From NCBI GenBank assembly GCA_951394045.1, contig OX595986.1, positions 2,571,534-2,635,533 of the forward strand: DNA of 64,000 nucleotides, in the 5' to 3' direction. The notes below the pieces were generated by a model. That model made no database searches. It worked only from the letters and a program-made list of their open reading frames with translations, and was not told the DNA's origin. Position 1 is the first letter of the stretch, and each line of letters starts with the position of its first letter. Positions 11,198 through 21,192 of the stretch are shown one piece after another. The DNA is from Nitzschia sp. DOCU1 (taxonomy: Eukaryota > Bacillariophyta > Bacillariophyceae > Bacillariales > Bacillariaceae). Position numbers and translations under genes: made by a program.

Positions 11198-12807
11198 CTA
11201 GGGAGTGCCGGCGGACGCAACAGGAGATGAAGACGTCTGCGGGACGACCGGGGTAGGGCCAACGGTTGACGGCACAGCATTGGAGCTAGGGCCGATAGAG
11301 GGTGTCGTACTCGTGGCGTTCGTATTTGCGGAAGGCGAAGGTGATGGCGCCCCAGTTGGTGCGGCGCTCTTGGTCGGGGCGGCAGTTGGCTGGGTGCTTG
11401 TGGACGGGGCGGCACTCAAAGAAGGAGCAGACGAAGGTGGACGGCTCACCGAAGGAGCGCTGGAAAGGGTTGGTGCAGCGCTCATGGACGGTGCCAGAGA
11501 CGGCATCTTTGATGCGCTCGGAGCTGCCGTCGGCGAATCCGTGTTGAAGTTATGGATAATCAGTGGTGCCGTCTCGTTGCCACCTTCCATGCTTCGGAAA
11601 ACTTCGCCGTATACATTTTCACTGTCTGCGCTCGCTAACATAAGGAGAATCTTGCCTATCTGAAGTCGGCGCCCCTTTCGTAACTGAGTAGTCTCTCGGA
11701 TCAACCCTGTGATGTCTACTGTGACCGTTTCGGTGTCCCCTTGGACAGTAAAGGAAGGGCCAGCGAGCGCACCTTCGGGACTAAAGTCTTCCCAGGTCAA
11801 CGTGTCAACGTCAATAGCCAGATCGTAGGGGAGTCTACTAATCACGATCGAGTCCGTAAAATTTGTGATGCTCTCAACGTGCGTCAATTGCAGAAGAACT
11901 TCACTCTCTCGGAAAATGTTGGTGTCCGGAGGCAAGTTTGTAAGATCGAACTCCAAAATAATGTATGCATCCGAAACATTTCCACCTCCACGGACTAGTA
12001 GTGTGTCGTCAGTGCCAAAGGTTTCATTGGCGAATTCGCCGTTGCGTACGAAGGTATCGGCGATAACAGGGAAGAAAATCTGGACAGGATGCAGTGTCGG
12101 CGCCGATGTAGGTGGGAGCGTGGTAGGAGCTGGTGTTGGTTTAGGTGAAGGTTTCTTGGCGTCTTCGTCGTCCTTGTCCTTGCCGCCTAGGACAACACCC
12201 AAAACTATTGCAAGAATAATGATTAAACAGCAGCAGCAGCAAATAATACCATGTAACCTCTTGCGTTTTTGCATTGCATCCGCATCGGCATCTTTTGGCG
12301 CATCATCTCCATGTTCATCAGAAAAAAGACCCTTCTCTTCATCTCCTGCCTTTTCGTCACCGTCACTTTCGTCTTCGTCCTCCTCGTCGTCATCTTCTTC
12401 TTCGTCACTTTCTTCCTCCTCGTCGCCGCTTTCTTCCTCTTCCTCGTCGTCACTGGGTGCGGGTTTGGGGGTATTCTTTACGCCGCTGTCGTATTTCTTC
12501 ACCAACTTCTTGACCCTTCCTTCTCCGTCCTCGTCTTCGAATTCATCCCCGGATTCCTCTTCTTCGGATTCTTCTTCGTCTCCGGACTCTTCCTCCTCCG
12601 ACTCTTCCTCTCCTGATTCTTCCTCTGTGTTGCGGTGGATTGGTTTCAAGAGTTAGGTCGAATCATAAAATCAAAAACATTTTTCAACTCGTTCTTACCC
12701 TCATCATCATCATCGTCGTCTTCTTCTTCTTCTTCTTCTTCTTCATCTTCATCTGATTCTTCGTCTCTCTCAGTGGCGTCGAATCGATGCTCAAGTTCTT
12801 GACCCAT
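11198..12807 (-). CDS. Type II membrane protein: polyacidic tail, DNRLRE/CBM96-like ectodomain, S/T/P-rich stalk
   Basis: Exon 1 is 12807-12699 and exon 2 is 12624-11198, joined across a 74-bp GTAAGA...ACAG intron to give 511 residues. Residues 1-150 are almost all Glu/Asp/Ser/Gly. A basic QKRKR patch then precedes five consecutive cysteines and a hydrophobic segment (IIILAIVLGVVLGG), so the acidic part should be cytoplasmic. The cysteines are likely S-acylation sites. The next ~190 residues match the DNRLRE or CBM96 carbohydrate-binding pattern (IADTFVRNG, LEFDLTNLPP, DTLTWEDFSP, VTVDITGLIR). The last ~130 residues are mucin-like PTSAAPS repeats. Such architectures are typical of diatom surface or extracellular matrix proteins, so adhesion or wall binding is inferred. 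No signal peptide is present; the transmembrane segment would serve as signal anchor. Confidence 0.85.
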
Positions 12808-13420
12808 GATTGCTTTTAGAGTTCAATGTCAACGAACAGCTGTAATGAAGTGCTCCGGGAAGCCACGGAGTAAGCAACAGCCCAAACAGCTGCAAATAAA
12901 CTTCGTTGAGACTTCTCGTAATATTCGTCGTGTTGAACACAAGCTGCCTCTTTGATGACGATGATGACCTTAGTTGGGCTGGCAAAAATGTTAAGTCTTG
13001 AGTTGGTGCCTGCCAATCTTTTCTTCCTCGATCTTTTCAAGACCCACACACCACGAAATTTGTCGGCGTCAAATTCGGCTCGGTCATTCCGTGCTGAAAG
13101 ACAGATATGCCAACAGTACAGCGGCATGTATTACAGTATCCATGCTTTCTGCACGATGGTACGAGTACCGCATAACCGGCGAAGCTGAGCACGATGGTGG
13201 TCTTTGTGGTCGAGTTTGTCGACAAGACATCTGGCCGGCCGCGCGCGCCTCGTACCGCGCCGCATTGCTGAGATTCATTCATCAACGACCGCATCATCCA
13301 ACCATCACATCAGATCGGATCCACAATGTCAATGGGATTGAAGCTGATACTCCTTTCAGCGAGCCCATACCGAATACGCTTCTCTCGACACTCCATCGTT
13401 CATGCTAAAAAGTCTAAAGC
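12808..13420. other. Divergent intergenic region
   Basis: The 613 bp separate two divergently transcribed genes (the acidic membrane protein and the NDC1-like gene) and presumably hold both promoters. A GC-rich GGCCGGCCGCGCGCGCC stretch lies near 13232-13250. No convincing gene is seen; short frames here lack recognisable sequence. Confidence 0.5.
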
Positions 13421-15520
13421 ATGTCGTCGTTTGAGACAGCAAAGACTCGGCCTACCTTGAGCCAGGTGGTGGCTTTGTCCATGACATATCGACTCATGTT
13501 CAAGGTGCTTCAGGCACCCGCGGTTGCGCTTTTGTTGCTGCCAGTCGCCTTGCGATTGTGCTATTTTATTTTTGACGGATTGACGAACAAGCACACGATA
13601 CTTTCTCTGACGATAACCATGGCGCTGACTTCATCCGTGAGACGATTAATCCACCAAGCGGCCCCGAATGAAGCTAGCGCGCAAGAAGCCTTGACAAAGT
13701 CTCAAGTAGTCCTTCCTTGCCTCATGTTTGCCGCAACTTGCCTCTTCACCAACTACTTCATCACTCCGCTGGAAGCAAGTCTGGGGGCTCGAGCCTTCTT
13801 GACGTGGTCTCCCACCCTGACGTTCTCTCTGGCGCTGAGAGCAGCCGGCTTGGCATTTCTTCTGGGACTCTCAGTCCTTCTTCGTTACATTGGACCTCCT
13901 TCGGTGATGCGATGCTCTTCATCGCCTCTAATGGAGCATCCGTTCGAAGCAGCTATGCACAATCTTCTATCCAATCTCAGTGTGGATGCGATCCGTGATT
14001 TGCTTACCGCGCCTAACGATATGCCCGGTCAGATGATCATGACTCCGTTCGACTATCGAGGTCACGCGCGCCGCCTGAAAAGCCCCATGTGGATCTCGAT
14101 GGGGTGCCAGGTTATCATTTCGACCGTCCTATCGTCTATGGTTGCCTTTGTGTCTATTCTTCCACTATTTTCGAGCTCCAGAATCCGTGGAGAGACCCCT
14201 CTCAAGGTCTCGATCATCTTGGCCTGCATCGTCGCGACGCTGGTGCAGCTGTTGCAATCGGCTCTCGACTTAAAAAAGCACGAACTCGATCCCTTTCGGC
14301 ATCAATCACACCCGAGTATGTCTTCTGCTCGACTGCTTATGCGCGTGACTGCTAGTAGCCTGGTGATCCCATCGCTGCTGGTCCTGGGTTGCGCTGTCCT
14401 TGCTAGAAAGTACTATTTTGACGAGTTTGATGATGAAGCCGCAGCAGCAGCTGATGGATTCTGGGCCATCACTGCTTGGTCTCTAGTTACTGGGTCGCTG
14501 ATCTATCTCTATCTGGAAACATTTGACGAAATCGTGCGCCACTTGCTATGCACCTATTCAAGAAGCATGAGAAAGGCGGTGGAAGAGACTGCCAACGACA
14601 ATAGTGCGGATACTTTCTTAGATGTCATCATGTGCAGTCTGCTGCATTCCAATGTCTCCTTGGTAACGGAAGTTGGCGCACCATCGAATCCCATGTATCA
14701 TCATTTGGAGCGGGAAGAACTTCGACGCAGTGAAAGCGCCATCAAGGCCATGGCGACGACTCTACTGACGAAATCACACATTGAGGAGTCCAGTGCCCGT
14801 CTTGAAGAAGATGTACTTCGTTTGGCGTTATTATCCTCGTTGGGTGGAGGATCGAGTGTCGATAACGCCAGCGCTGCCGTCGAACAAAATGTCAAGTTCT
14901 GGATCCAGTCAGAGAAATCACCTGCCATGACAATATCCAAAGGGGAACCAGCGGTGGTCCCGCTGGTCCGTGCTCTCTGCACCTATTTCGGGGGCCTTGG
15001 GGAGGCCATTAACATTTGTGCAGCGCAGAAGGGATCTACCAAATTCAACCCGTGGTCCTTGCCTCCTGGAGCCATTGCCTGCGCAACGTATGCCGTTCAG
15101 GCTGCCAGTAGGCTGATTGTATTGAACCTTACCGTATCAACGAAAATTCTGGCCGACTGGCGTAGCACGCATCTTTCCATGCTCATCCCAGTCTTTCTTA
15201 CCTGTGCCCAACATCTAGAATCTGCAATGATCAAGTTTGTTCAAGCAGGGCTTCGTGATGCCGTCGCCACCGACCACATGAGTATCTTGGAGCTTTTGAA
15301 TCGAGAAAGTCCCGACTTGTTGCCACTCTACCAAGCAATATTTTCCTCGTCGCTTCTCATTTTGGAAAAGCTCAAATCTTTGGACGGATTCCGTCAGGTT
15401 CACTTCAGCGTGAGTCCGGACTGTTCGCGGTGGATTGAGAGCCTCGTTACAAAGATCTCTTCGGACGGCCATCCGCAGATAACGCCCAGGCCAGGTGTCC
15501 CGCTCATTCGAAGCTATTGA
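13421..15520 (+). CDS. NDC1: Multi-pass membrane protein, NDC1-like nucleoporin
   Basis: The 699-residue single-exon frame starts at an ATG. The first ~370 residues hold about six to eight hydrophobic segments (near 33-55, 93-113, 130-158, 225-250, 262-282, 306-328 and 350-370), and the remainder is soluble and helical. This split matches NDC1, the transmembrane nucleoporin that anchors nuclear pore complexes and, in fungi, spindle pole bodies. Weak local likeness includes the last membrane segment running into a Tyr/Leu-rich helix and, near residue 590, an L-P-x-x-L-T-x-x-x-x-L-E-x-A pattern like the human C-terminal domain. Similarity is otherwise low, so an unrelated membrane protein is possible. 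A structure-based comparison would settle it. Confidence 0.55.
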   Translation: MSSFETAKTRPTLSQVVALSMTYRLMFKVLQAPAVALLLLPVALRLCYFIFDGLTNKHTILSLTITMALTSSVRRLIHQAAPNEASAQEALTKSQVVLPCLMFAATCLFTNYFITPLEASLGARAFLTWSPTLTFSLALRAAGLAFLLGLSVLLRYIGPPSVMRCSSSPLMEHPFEAAMHNLLSNLSVDAIRDLLTAPNDMPGQMIMTPFDYRGHARRLKSPMWISMGCQVIISTVLSSMVAFVSILPLFSSSRIRGETPLKVSIILACIVATLVQLLQSALDLKKHELDPFRHQSHPSMSSARLLMRVTASSLVIPSLLVLGCAVLARKYYFDEFDDEAAAAADGFWAITAWSLVTGSLIYLYLETFDEIVRHLLCTYSRSMRKAVEETANDNSADTFLDVIMCSLLHSNVSLVTEVGAPSNPMYHHLEREELRRSESAIKAMATTLLTKSHIEESSARLEEDVLRLALLSSLGGGSSVDNASAAVEQNVKFWIQSEKSPAMTISKGEPAVVPLVRALCTYFGGLGEAINICAAQKGSTKFNPWSLPPGAIACATYAVQAASRLIVLNLTVSTKILADWRSTHLSMLIPVFLTCAQHLESAMIKFVQAGLRDAVATDHMSILELLNRESPDLLPLYQAIFSSSLLILEKLKSLDGFRQVHFSVSPDCSRWIESLVTKISSDGHPQITPRPGVPLIRSY

Positions 15521-17071
15521 AGATATAATCTCCTGTGAGATGGAAGTCTTTGCCTACTGTCCCAACACCAGGCTGCATAGTTTGGTAGCTCTCCTCCCGA
15601 AGTAATTACTACTTTGGCGAGATCGTTCCTTTCCAATCGTCCAGGTAGCTGCTAAATGGATAGCGCGCACTTTTCGCTGCTTTAATAGTAGTATTATAGC
15701 AGCTTGTCAGCCCGGGGTTTAGTCACAACGCACAAGTAATAGATTCGACCTAGTTGTAGAGATAGCATCATAGTAGACAAGGGAGAAGCATAAGTGAGTG
15801 TATTCCTGTCTCCATCGGGGTTCTTGTGAATAAATTACAACAACTACTACTACTGAAGGTGGGTTCAACAAATCTGACGGTTACTGCCTACTAGCACAGC
15901 GTCGTACCAGTCGTGTACCTGTTACTATCTACGTCTTCCGGCCGCTCTCGGGGGGTCAATGGAACCTTAATTTTGTCCAACCACCCTTCGTCGCTCTTAC
16001 AAATTACTATGTTTGGATACGTTTAATGTTCTTGTCGCTCCAGACGCTCTTGGCGGGCGGTGGTTAAGTACTAGCTTTGGAATTTAGACAACCGATTTGA
16101 TGCTTTTGCCTACTAGCATCTTCGCTGCTTTAATAGTACGTAGTGGTATCTATCAATAGCACAGTGAGAAGGTTTTTGTCCCCTGGAGTCTAGCTATCAT
16201 AGCTCTAGTAGAAGGGGAAGGGCCCATTAAGCCGATGGAACTGTTGGAGCTACAGCAGCTACAGTACGGGTACGATAGTAGCATCTCTAATGTTGAGGCA
16301 CGCACGAAACACCTTTGTACTGTACTGTAGTGCTATTATGATACAGGTACGATACGGCTATTAACGCGCGGCTGTAGAAAATCCTATCCGATTTCGCGCG
16401 TAGTCGTGGTGCTCCCCATTACGATTAGGGGGCTATTTCCGCTAGTCGTAACTACTTGCGTGTTGCGGTTCTGGTCGAGTGCTGGAGAACTGCGTTGCAA
16501 GTTGTGATGACTATGTGGGCACAAAAATTTAGAACGGAAGGCACAATCCCCACCTTCAGTCGGGCTATTGTAGAAGTACTTGTTCGTTTCGCTTAAAGGC
16601 CGCCGTTGCCACCACCAAGCAAGCGACGCAAAGACACGCTCAGGTCAGGGCGAGCAAGCGTTGTGCTCTCTCTCAACGATAACATCGAGATCTTATTCTG
16701 CTCGTGATTTACATTCGATCTGTAACTTAGTAATAAGCCCAGTGCGCTGGATCCCATTAAACAAAGTCCACCAGGGGCCGAACATTCCGACAATCCAGCC
16801 TGGGGCAATATAGTTTTGCTTCGCCTGGCTTCGGGACTTGCGAAGAAGTGCTCTTCTGGTTTCCGATCACTTGTGAGTCTAATCGGGGACAGGCCTTTCT
16901 TTCTCCCGGTGCTTTGGCAAACGGCAGTGGTGCGAAAAAATTGAAAGAGTACGAATACAATGGCCACCATTCAGTGAAAGTGGGTTCATTTTTTGTCATT
17001 AGGGATATTCGTAAAAAAAGTAGAGACAATTGCCGTCATTATTCCAAACATTCTACCTCATCACACTAATA
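15521..17071. other. Long intergenic region with small dispersed repeats
   Basis: This is the largest gene-free stretch of the arm, at 1.55 kb. TTCGCTGCTTTAATAGTA occurs twice, at 15673-15690 and 16121-16138. TAGTAG- and CTACTA-rich segments recall the composition of the satellite at the left end. A 125-codon ATG frame on the minus strand (16593-16970) has no recognisable features. The last few hundred bases should contain the promoter of the gene at 17072. Confidence 0.5.
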
Positions 17072-17856
17072 ATGAAGCATATTCGACAGCGCAAACTATC
17101 AATGGACGGGGCTCCTGAAACACTGGCTGCCCGATATATCAATCTAGGGGTTGAATACTACGAGAAAGGACAAATCCAGAATGCAATCGTCGCGTTCGCG
17201 GATGCAATGTCCATGTCGAAGCACATTAGTGAGTACGACAACGACCCAAAGCGAGATGATTCCTCATTTTTTGATCCAAGTGGACCTTTCCAGCCGCAAT
17301 TCGGAAAATGCGAGAAAATCATGGTAGCTGCCAATGATATCTCAGTATTCTTGAATCCAATCAAAGTTCCAGGAAAGCTTCCAGGAACGAAACTCTGCAA
17401 GACTCTTACTCTCATTACGATGTTCAACCTCGCAATCTGCAACCACCGAAATGCAATCGCAAGAGACATGGATAGAATAGCTTTGCGAAAAGCATTGCAA
17501 CTGTATGAATTGTCGTATGCCATTCAAATGCAAGAAGGGATCGACATGAGTAAGTATCGGAAAGCGCTTACTTTAGTCTATGTCGCAACGACCATTGATG
17601 AGTAACTCACGCTTTGTTCTGTTTTCTTTTATTTTCTTCAGACTTGTCCGTTACGATGCTGATAATGAACAATGTAGGGCACATCCATAGTATTATGGCC
17701 AACGACGGCAATGCCATGCAATGCTTCCAACATTTACTGTCAACACTAATGTTTCTTGTGGAAGCCGGGGAAAGAGATATGGTCTGGGAATTTGAAGGAT
17801 TCTTTGAAAACATTCAAAAGACTGTATATGCGCATTCCCCAGCAGCCGCGGCATAA
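17072..17856 (+). CDS. TPR-like small protein of a diatom-expanded type
   Basis: Exons are 17072-17549 and 17642-17856, joined across a 92-bp GTAAGT...TTCTTCAG intron with a pyrimidine tract, giving 230 residues. A second in-frame ATG ten codons later (17102) is an alternative start. Helical TPR-like pairs are visible: AARYINLGVEYYEKGQIQNA near residues 18-37, then MFNLAICNHRNAI, LRKALQLYELSYAIQMQEGI and MLIMNNVGHIH...CFQHLLSTLMFL. This arrangement, with N-L-A-x-x-x-H and L-x-x-x-x-L-Y-E-x-A motifs, is common in large diatom families of unknown role. Protein-protein scaffolding is the likely function. The gene converges on GUF1, 116 bp apart. Confidence 0.75.
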
Positions 17857-17972
17857 CGATCGTATGTAAAAGTTCAGTGCTCCCCAAACTTGCTAATAAC
17901 CACCAAAACTAACTCAAATAGAGAAAGAAGGTTAATCCTACCAGCTCGGTTTTTAGTAGTCTTAGCATGCTG

Positions 17973-20189
17973 CTATGATGATCGGGAAATCACACTATTG
18001 AAAGCCGCTTGCGTTAGTGAGACCTGACCGCTTTGCTGCTGTCGTTTCTTCCCCCGCTTTTGCGCCTCGAGGAGTTTTTTCTTTCGTGATATGTCGCCAC
18101 CCCCGACGGTCTTGCCAGACTTCGTAAGCACATCCTTGCGGTAAGCTTTGATGCGTTCACTAGCAATAATTTTCCCGTCAGCTTTGGCCTGGATAACGAC
18201 AACGAACTGCTCACGGGGGAGAACTTGCTGAAGTTTCTTGCAGACTACTCTTGCTTCAGCCTGCGCCTTTGGTGTGTTGCAAACAAAGGACAGCGGTTCG
18301 ACTATATCACCATTCAAATATATGTCAACTTTGGACAGTCGCGCCTCCTGGAGCGGTGGATCTGCTTCGAAGGTGTCCAATGATCCATACCCCGCTGTTA
18401 CATTCTTCAGTTGGTCATGAAAGTCAATGACAACGTCCGCCCAAGGCATTTGCGCTTCAAATATCCAAGTCTCTTCATCCAAGGGATTACTGACTAGGTT
18501 GATACCTCGTTTGTTGGTAATCAGTTCCATAACAGCTCCAGCATATTCAGCTGGTGCCATTATCCTCACCTCCACCATGGGCTCTTGAACAATAAACTTT
18601 TGCCCGTAGGCTGGCCAATTCTTGAGATCCTCCACAACTTCTGTGTATGACTCTTTGAGATTGTTCTGCTTTGACGTTAGGTACGTGATATGGTATGGAA
18701 CTTTCGGCGGTGTCACGACGGCTTCAATGCCAAACTCGTCCAATAAGCGTTGCCGAAAGACTTCCACATGCAAAAGACCTTGAAAACCTACTCGGAGACC
18801 AGGTCCCAGGAAGGGACCGCCACTTTCCGATCCGCTGGAGCCGACATCAGCAGTTCGTGACACCTCCAAGCCTTTGTCGTTTAGAGCAAGACGATCCACT
18901 GCCTCGCTGAGTGCTTCGAATCCATCTTCATCTTCCGGATGAACCGAAGCATACAATACAGACTTGGACTGACTGCCACCTGGCAGCTTTGGGATGATAA
19001 TATCCTTACCCAAATCCTTGTGGAAGATCAGGATTGTACCAGGATCGGCCTGCCGAGGATCGCGCAGACCAAAGCGGACGTATCCCATTTGACCCCTCGA
19101 TAGTTTCTTTGTCCGGAGCGTCTTTGGAAGCACTAAACCCACCTCTTGAACCGAAAATGACTGCTCGGCAGGCGCACTACCGCTGTCCACCCCAGCCGGG
19201 TGGGTGATGGATATCCGGTCTCCCTCTGCAAGAGATCCCGACACGATCCTAACAACACAATTGACCCCACGTGAATCGTACCATGAATCAACAACCTGAG
19301 CACGTAAAATAGTACCATCATCATCTTCGAGTGGTCGTGGTGGTGGCACCCGACGACAAACCGCATCCAACAGTTCGGCAATTCCAACACGACTCCTAGC
19401 ACTCGTCGGAATGATCAAGTCAGGATCCTCCAAAGACAGCCATTCTGACACCGACAATGCCACATGAATGGGCCTGGCAGCATCGAGATCAATTTTTGTA
19501 AGAGCCAAAATCAATTCTGGTGGCTCTTCCATCGATTTGGCCTTTTCGTGGACGGTCCAAGTCTGGGCCTGAATTCCCTGGGTTGCATCGAGAAGGAGGA
19601 TTGCGCCCTGTACAAAAGAGAGTGATCTTGCAACTTCGCGTCCAAAATCTGCGTGACCAGGAGTATCAATCATATTCAAAAGCAAGACTCCCTCGGGACC
19701 CACAGCCGCAGGGTGCTGATACAACATGGACGCCGTCGTGGCCTTGACAGTGATTCCCCTTTCCCGCTCCACAGACAAGGTGTCCAGAATTTCAATTTGT
19801 TCCTTTTGGTCTTCCTTCGCTCGGACGGCTTTGTAGAGGGCTTCCTTGTCAGTCTCGTTTGCAGTAACAAGACTCCTTGCTCTTTCCAGCGCGAAGGTTT
19901 GTGATTCCAGGCCCATGTTGCCCGTGATCTCCAAGAGTCTCGAGCTTAAACTAGACTTGCCGTGATCAACGTGAGCGATAAAGCAGAAGTTTCTCACATC
20001 TTCAAGTGGTATCCTCTCAATCAAATCTTGATTATTGGTGATCGAGACGATTCGTTCAGGTATCGGTACCGCCGTCGAAGCACTTGTTTGTGAAGAAAAA
20101 CAGGCAAAGTTATTGTGGCGTAGTACATGTAGATTTTGCCGACGTATTATTATTCCATCGAGGCGAGCTGCCAAACGTTGAAGTATCAT
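17973..20189 (-). CDS. GUF1: Translation factor GUF1/LepA (elongation factor 4), mitochondrial
   Basis: The frame encodes 738 residues from the first ATG at 20189; the open frame extends further upstream only through non-ATG codons. The N-terminus (MILQRLAARLDGIIIRRQ...) is basic and amphipathic with no acidic residue early, fitting a mitochondrial presequence. The GTPase domain shows G1 AHVDHGKSS, switch region RERGITVKA, G3 DTPGH, G4 TKID and G5 TSARS. The LepA-specific C-terminal part follows (EPMVEVRIMAPAEYAGAVMELITNKRG and GDIVEPLSFVCN). The enzyme binds ribosomes and remodels stalled or mistranslocated complexes during organelle translation. The protein is longer than bacterial LepA (about 600) because of the presequence and an insertion (about residues 95-150, ANETDKEALYKAVRAKEDQK) before switch I. 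Confidence 0.95.
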   Translation of the reverse strand: MILQRLAARLDGIIIRRQNLHVLRHNNFACFSSQTSASTAVPIPERIVSITNNQDLIERIPLEDVRNFCFIAHVDHGKSSLSSRLLEITGNMGLESQTFALERARSLVTANETDKEALYKAVRAKEDQKEQIEILDTLSVERERGITVKATTASMLYQHPAAVGPEGVLLLNMIDTPGHADFGREVARSLSFVQGAILLLDATQGIQAQTWTVHEKAKSMEEPPELILALTKIDLDAARPIHVALSVSEWLSLEDPDLIIPTSARSRVGIAELLDAVCRRVPPPRPLEDDDGTILRAQVVDSWYDSRGVNCVVRIVSGSLAEGDRISITHPAGVDSGSAPAEQSFSVQEVGLVLPKTLRTKKLSRGQMGYVRFGLRDPRQADPGTILIFHKDLGKDIIIPKLPGGSQSKSVLYASVHPEDEDGFEALSEAVDRLALNDKGLEVSRTADVGSSGSESGGPFLGPGLRVGFQGLLHVEVFRQRLLDEFGIEAVVTPPKVPYHITYLTSKQNNLKESYTEVVEDLKNWPAYGQKFIVQEPMVEVRIMAPAEYAGAVMELITNKRGINLVSNPLDEETWIFEAQMPWADVVIDFHDQLKNVTAGYGSLDTFEADPPLQEARLSKVDIYLNGDIVEPLSFVCNTPKAQAEARVVCKKLQQVLPREQFVVVIQAKADGKIIASERIKAYRKDVLTKSGKTVGGGDISRKKKLLEAQKRGKKRQQQSGQVSLTQAAFNSVISRSS

Positions 20190-20610
20190 TTCCTTAATAA
20201 ACTTTGCCCAGCAAATCTCATCTTGAAGCGGACGGTCCAATGAAAGGGAAACAAACAATGAATCTCAACACTCCTACACCATCGTCGTCGATGCAGCATC
20301 GTGAGAGGTAATCCATCGGACCGGCGTCATCGTCAGAAAATCGAAAAACTCGGCAAAGGTTTGCGGTCTTGCCGTCGACGTTTAGTCCCATGAGTGAGTC
20401 ATTCGACAACTGGATTATTGATGGACAGACAGACGACAGGATACGATTCCCCCGACTGGACAAACCCTAGATGGACTTCAGGAGGATGCGGTAATATGCC
20501 CCTTTGGGGGGAACAGTTAAATTTTTATTAGGGGGAAAGTTACTCCGAATTCTCAAGTTCGGATAATATGTCGTAAAGGACATCTTTTGTTAATTTGTGG
20601 GTGCCACAAA

Positions 20611-20678
20611 GGTACCACAAAGCTACCACAAAGCTACCACAAGAAGCTACCACAAAGCTACCACAAAGCTACCACAAA
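20611..20678. repeat. Left 11-bp minisatellite array (GCTACCACAAA)
   Basis: There are six tandem units of GCTACCACAAA, the first a GGTACCACAAA variant and the third interrupted by GAA. Because 33 bp is divisible by three, the array is open in several frames and gives spurious repetitive peptides. Confidence 0.9.
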
Positions 20679-20912
20679 CGGGTGCCACAAAATGGCGAAC
20701 TCATGTGAGACTGCGCCACCGAACAGCGTATCACGCAGGCTTTGTCCGTTGTGCGCGCCTGTCTTTGAGATTTTCGAGTGGGCCGATTCAAATGATCATG
20801 TGTGAAGGTCTAACGGATCGAACGATGACGATAGCAAGGGGGGAGCGAACTACCTATTATTCGCCATTTTGTGGCACCTTTGTGGTACCCCCTTTGTGGT
20901 ACCTACCACAAA

Positions 20913-20989
20913 GGTACCACAAAGCTACCACAAAGCTACCACAAAGCTACCACAAAGCTACCACAAAGCTACCACAAAGCTACCACAAA
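20913..20989. repeat. Right 11-bp minisatellite array (GCTACCACAAA)
   Basis: One GGTACCACAAA unit is followed by six perfect GCTACCACAAA units in the same orientation as the left array. Inverted units (TTTGTGGTACC) lie immediately to the left, at about 20879-20901, so the array forms one arm of a hairpin centred at 20902-20903. Confidence 0.9.
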
Positions 20990-21192
20990 ATTTTAAGAAC
21001 TAAATACGGCTTTAAAATAAGTTCCTTTGTATTCAATTCCCCTCCCCTAATTAACTCCCCGGTCATTTAACGGGCGGTTACCGCATCCTCCAGGCTTCGA
21101 CTACCAAGAGCTCCTCAGAGAGGTAACTCGAAGAACAGTCAGGGTAAGGGCAGGTATTGCAGTTAGGCTCGATTCGACTCGACAACTACTCA

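Larger units (their letters stand above)
20481..21091. mobile_element. MITE-like non-autonomous element with palindromic minisatellite interior
   Basis: GGAGGATGCGGTAA at 20481-20494 is the exact reverse complement of TTACCGCATCCTCC at 21078-21091, giving 14-bp terminal inverted repeats around 611 bp. Inside them, further imperfect inverted matches occur (ATTAGGGGG on the left, CCCCTAATTAAC on the right). Two arrays of an 11-bp unit follow, and GGTGCCACAAAATGGCGAA (20681-20699) is exactly inverted at 20860-20878 around a 160-bp core. CCTTTGTGGTA (20891-20901) also pairs with 20904-20914. No transposase is encoded and no clear target-site duplication is seen. The element sits upstream of GUF1 and downstream of the fluoride channel gene. 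A foldback or MITE-type element is the best reading; a locally grown palindrome is the alternative. Confidence 0.65.

Noticed and set aside
11865..12656. Ser-rich plus-strand frame of 263 codons
   Set aside because: It is the antisense of the GAA/GAT-rich coding region of the acidic membrane protein, where TTC/TCC/TCG codons read as Ser/Phe.
16593..16970. Minus-strand ATG frame of 125 codons upstream of the TPR-like gene
   Set aside because: It starts with ATG and is divergent from a gene, but it shows no domain, no convincing signal peptide and ordinary non-coding composition.
20189..20258. Longer GUF1 N-terminus
   Set aside because: The extra 23 codons contain no ATG before the one at 20189, and the shorter form has a good mitochondrial presequence.
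20587..21070. Plus-strand frame of 157 codons with repeated LPQSYHKATT-like peptides
   Set aside because: It is the translation of the 11-bp minisatellite. Three 11-bp units make 11 codons, and no unique domain is present.
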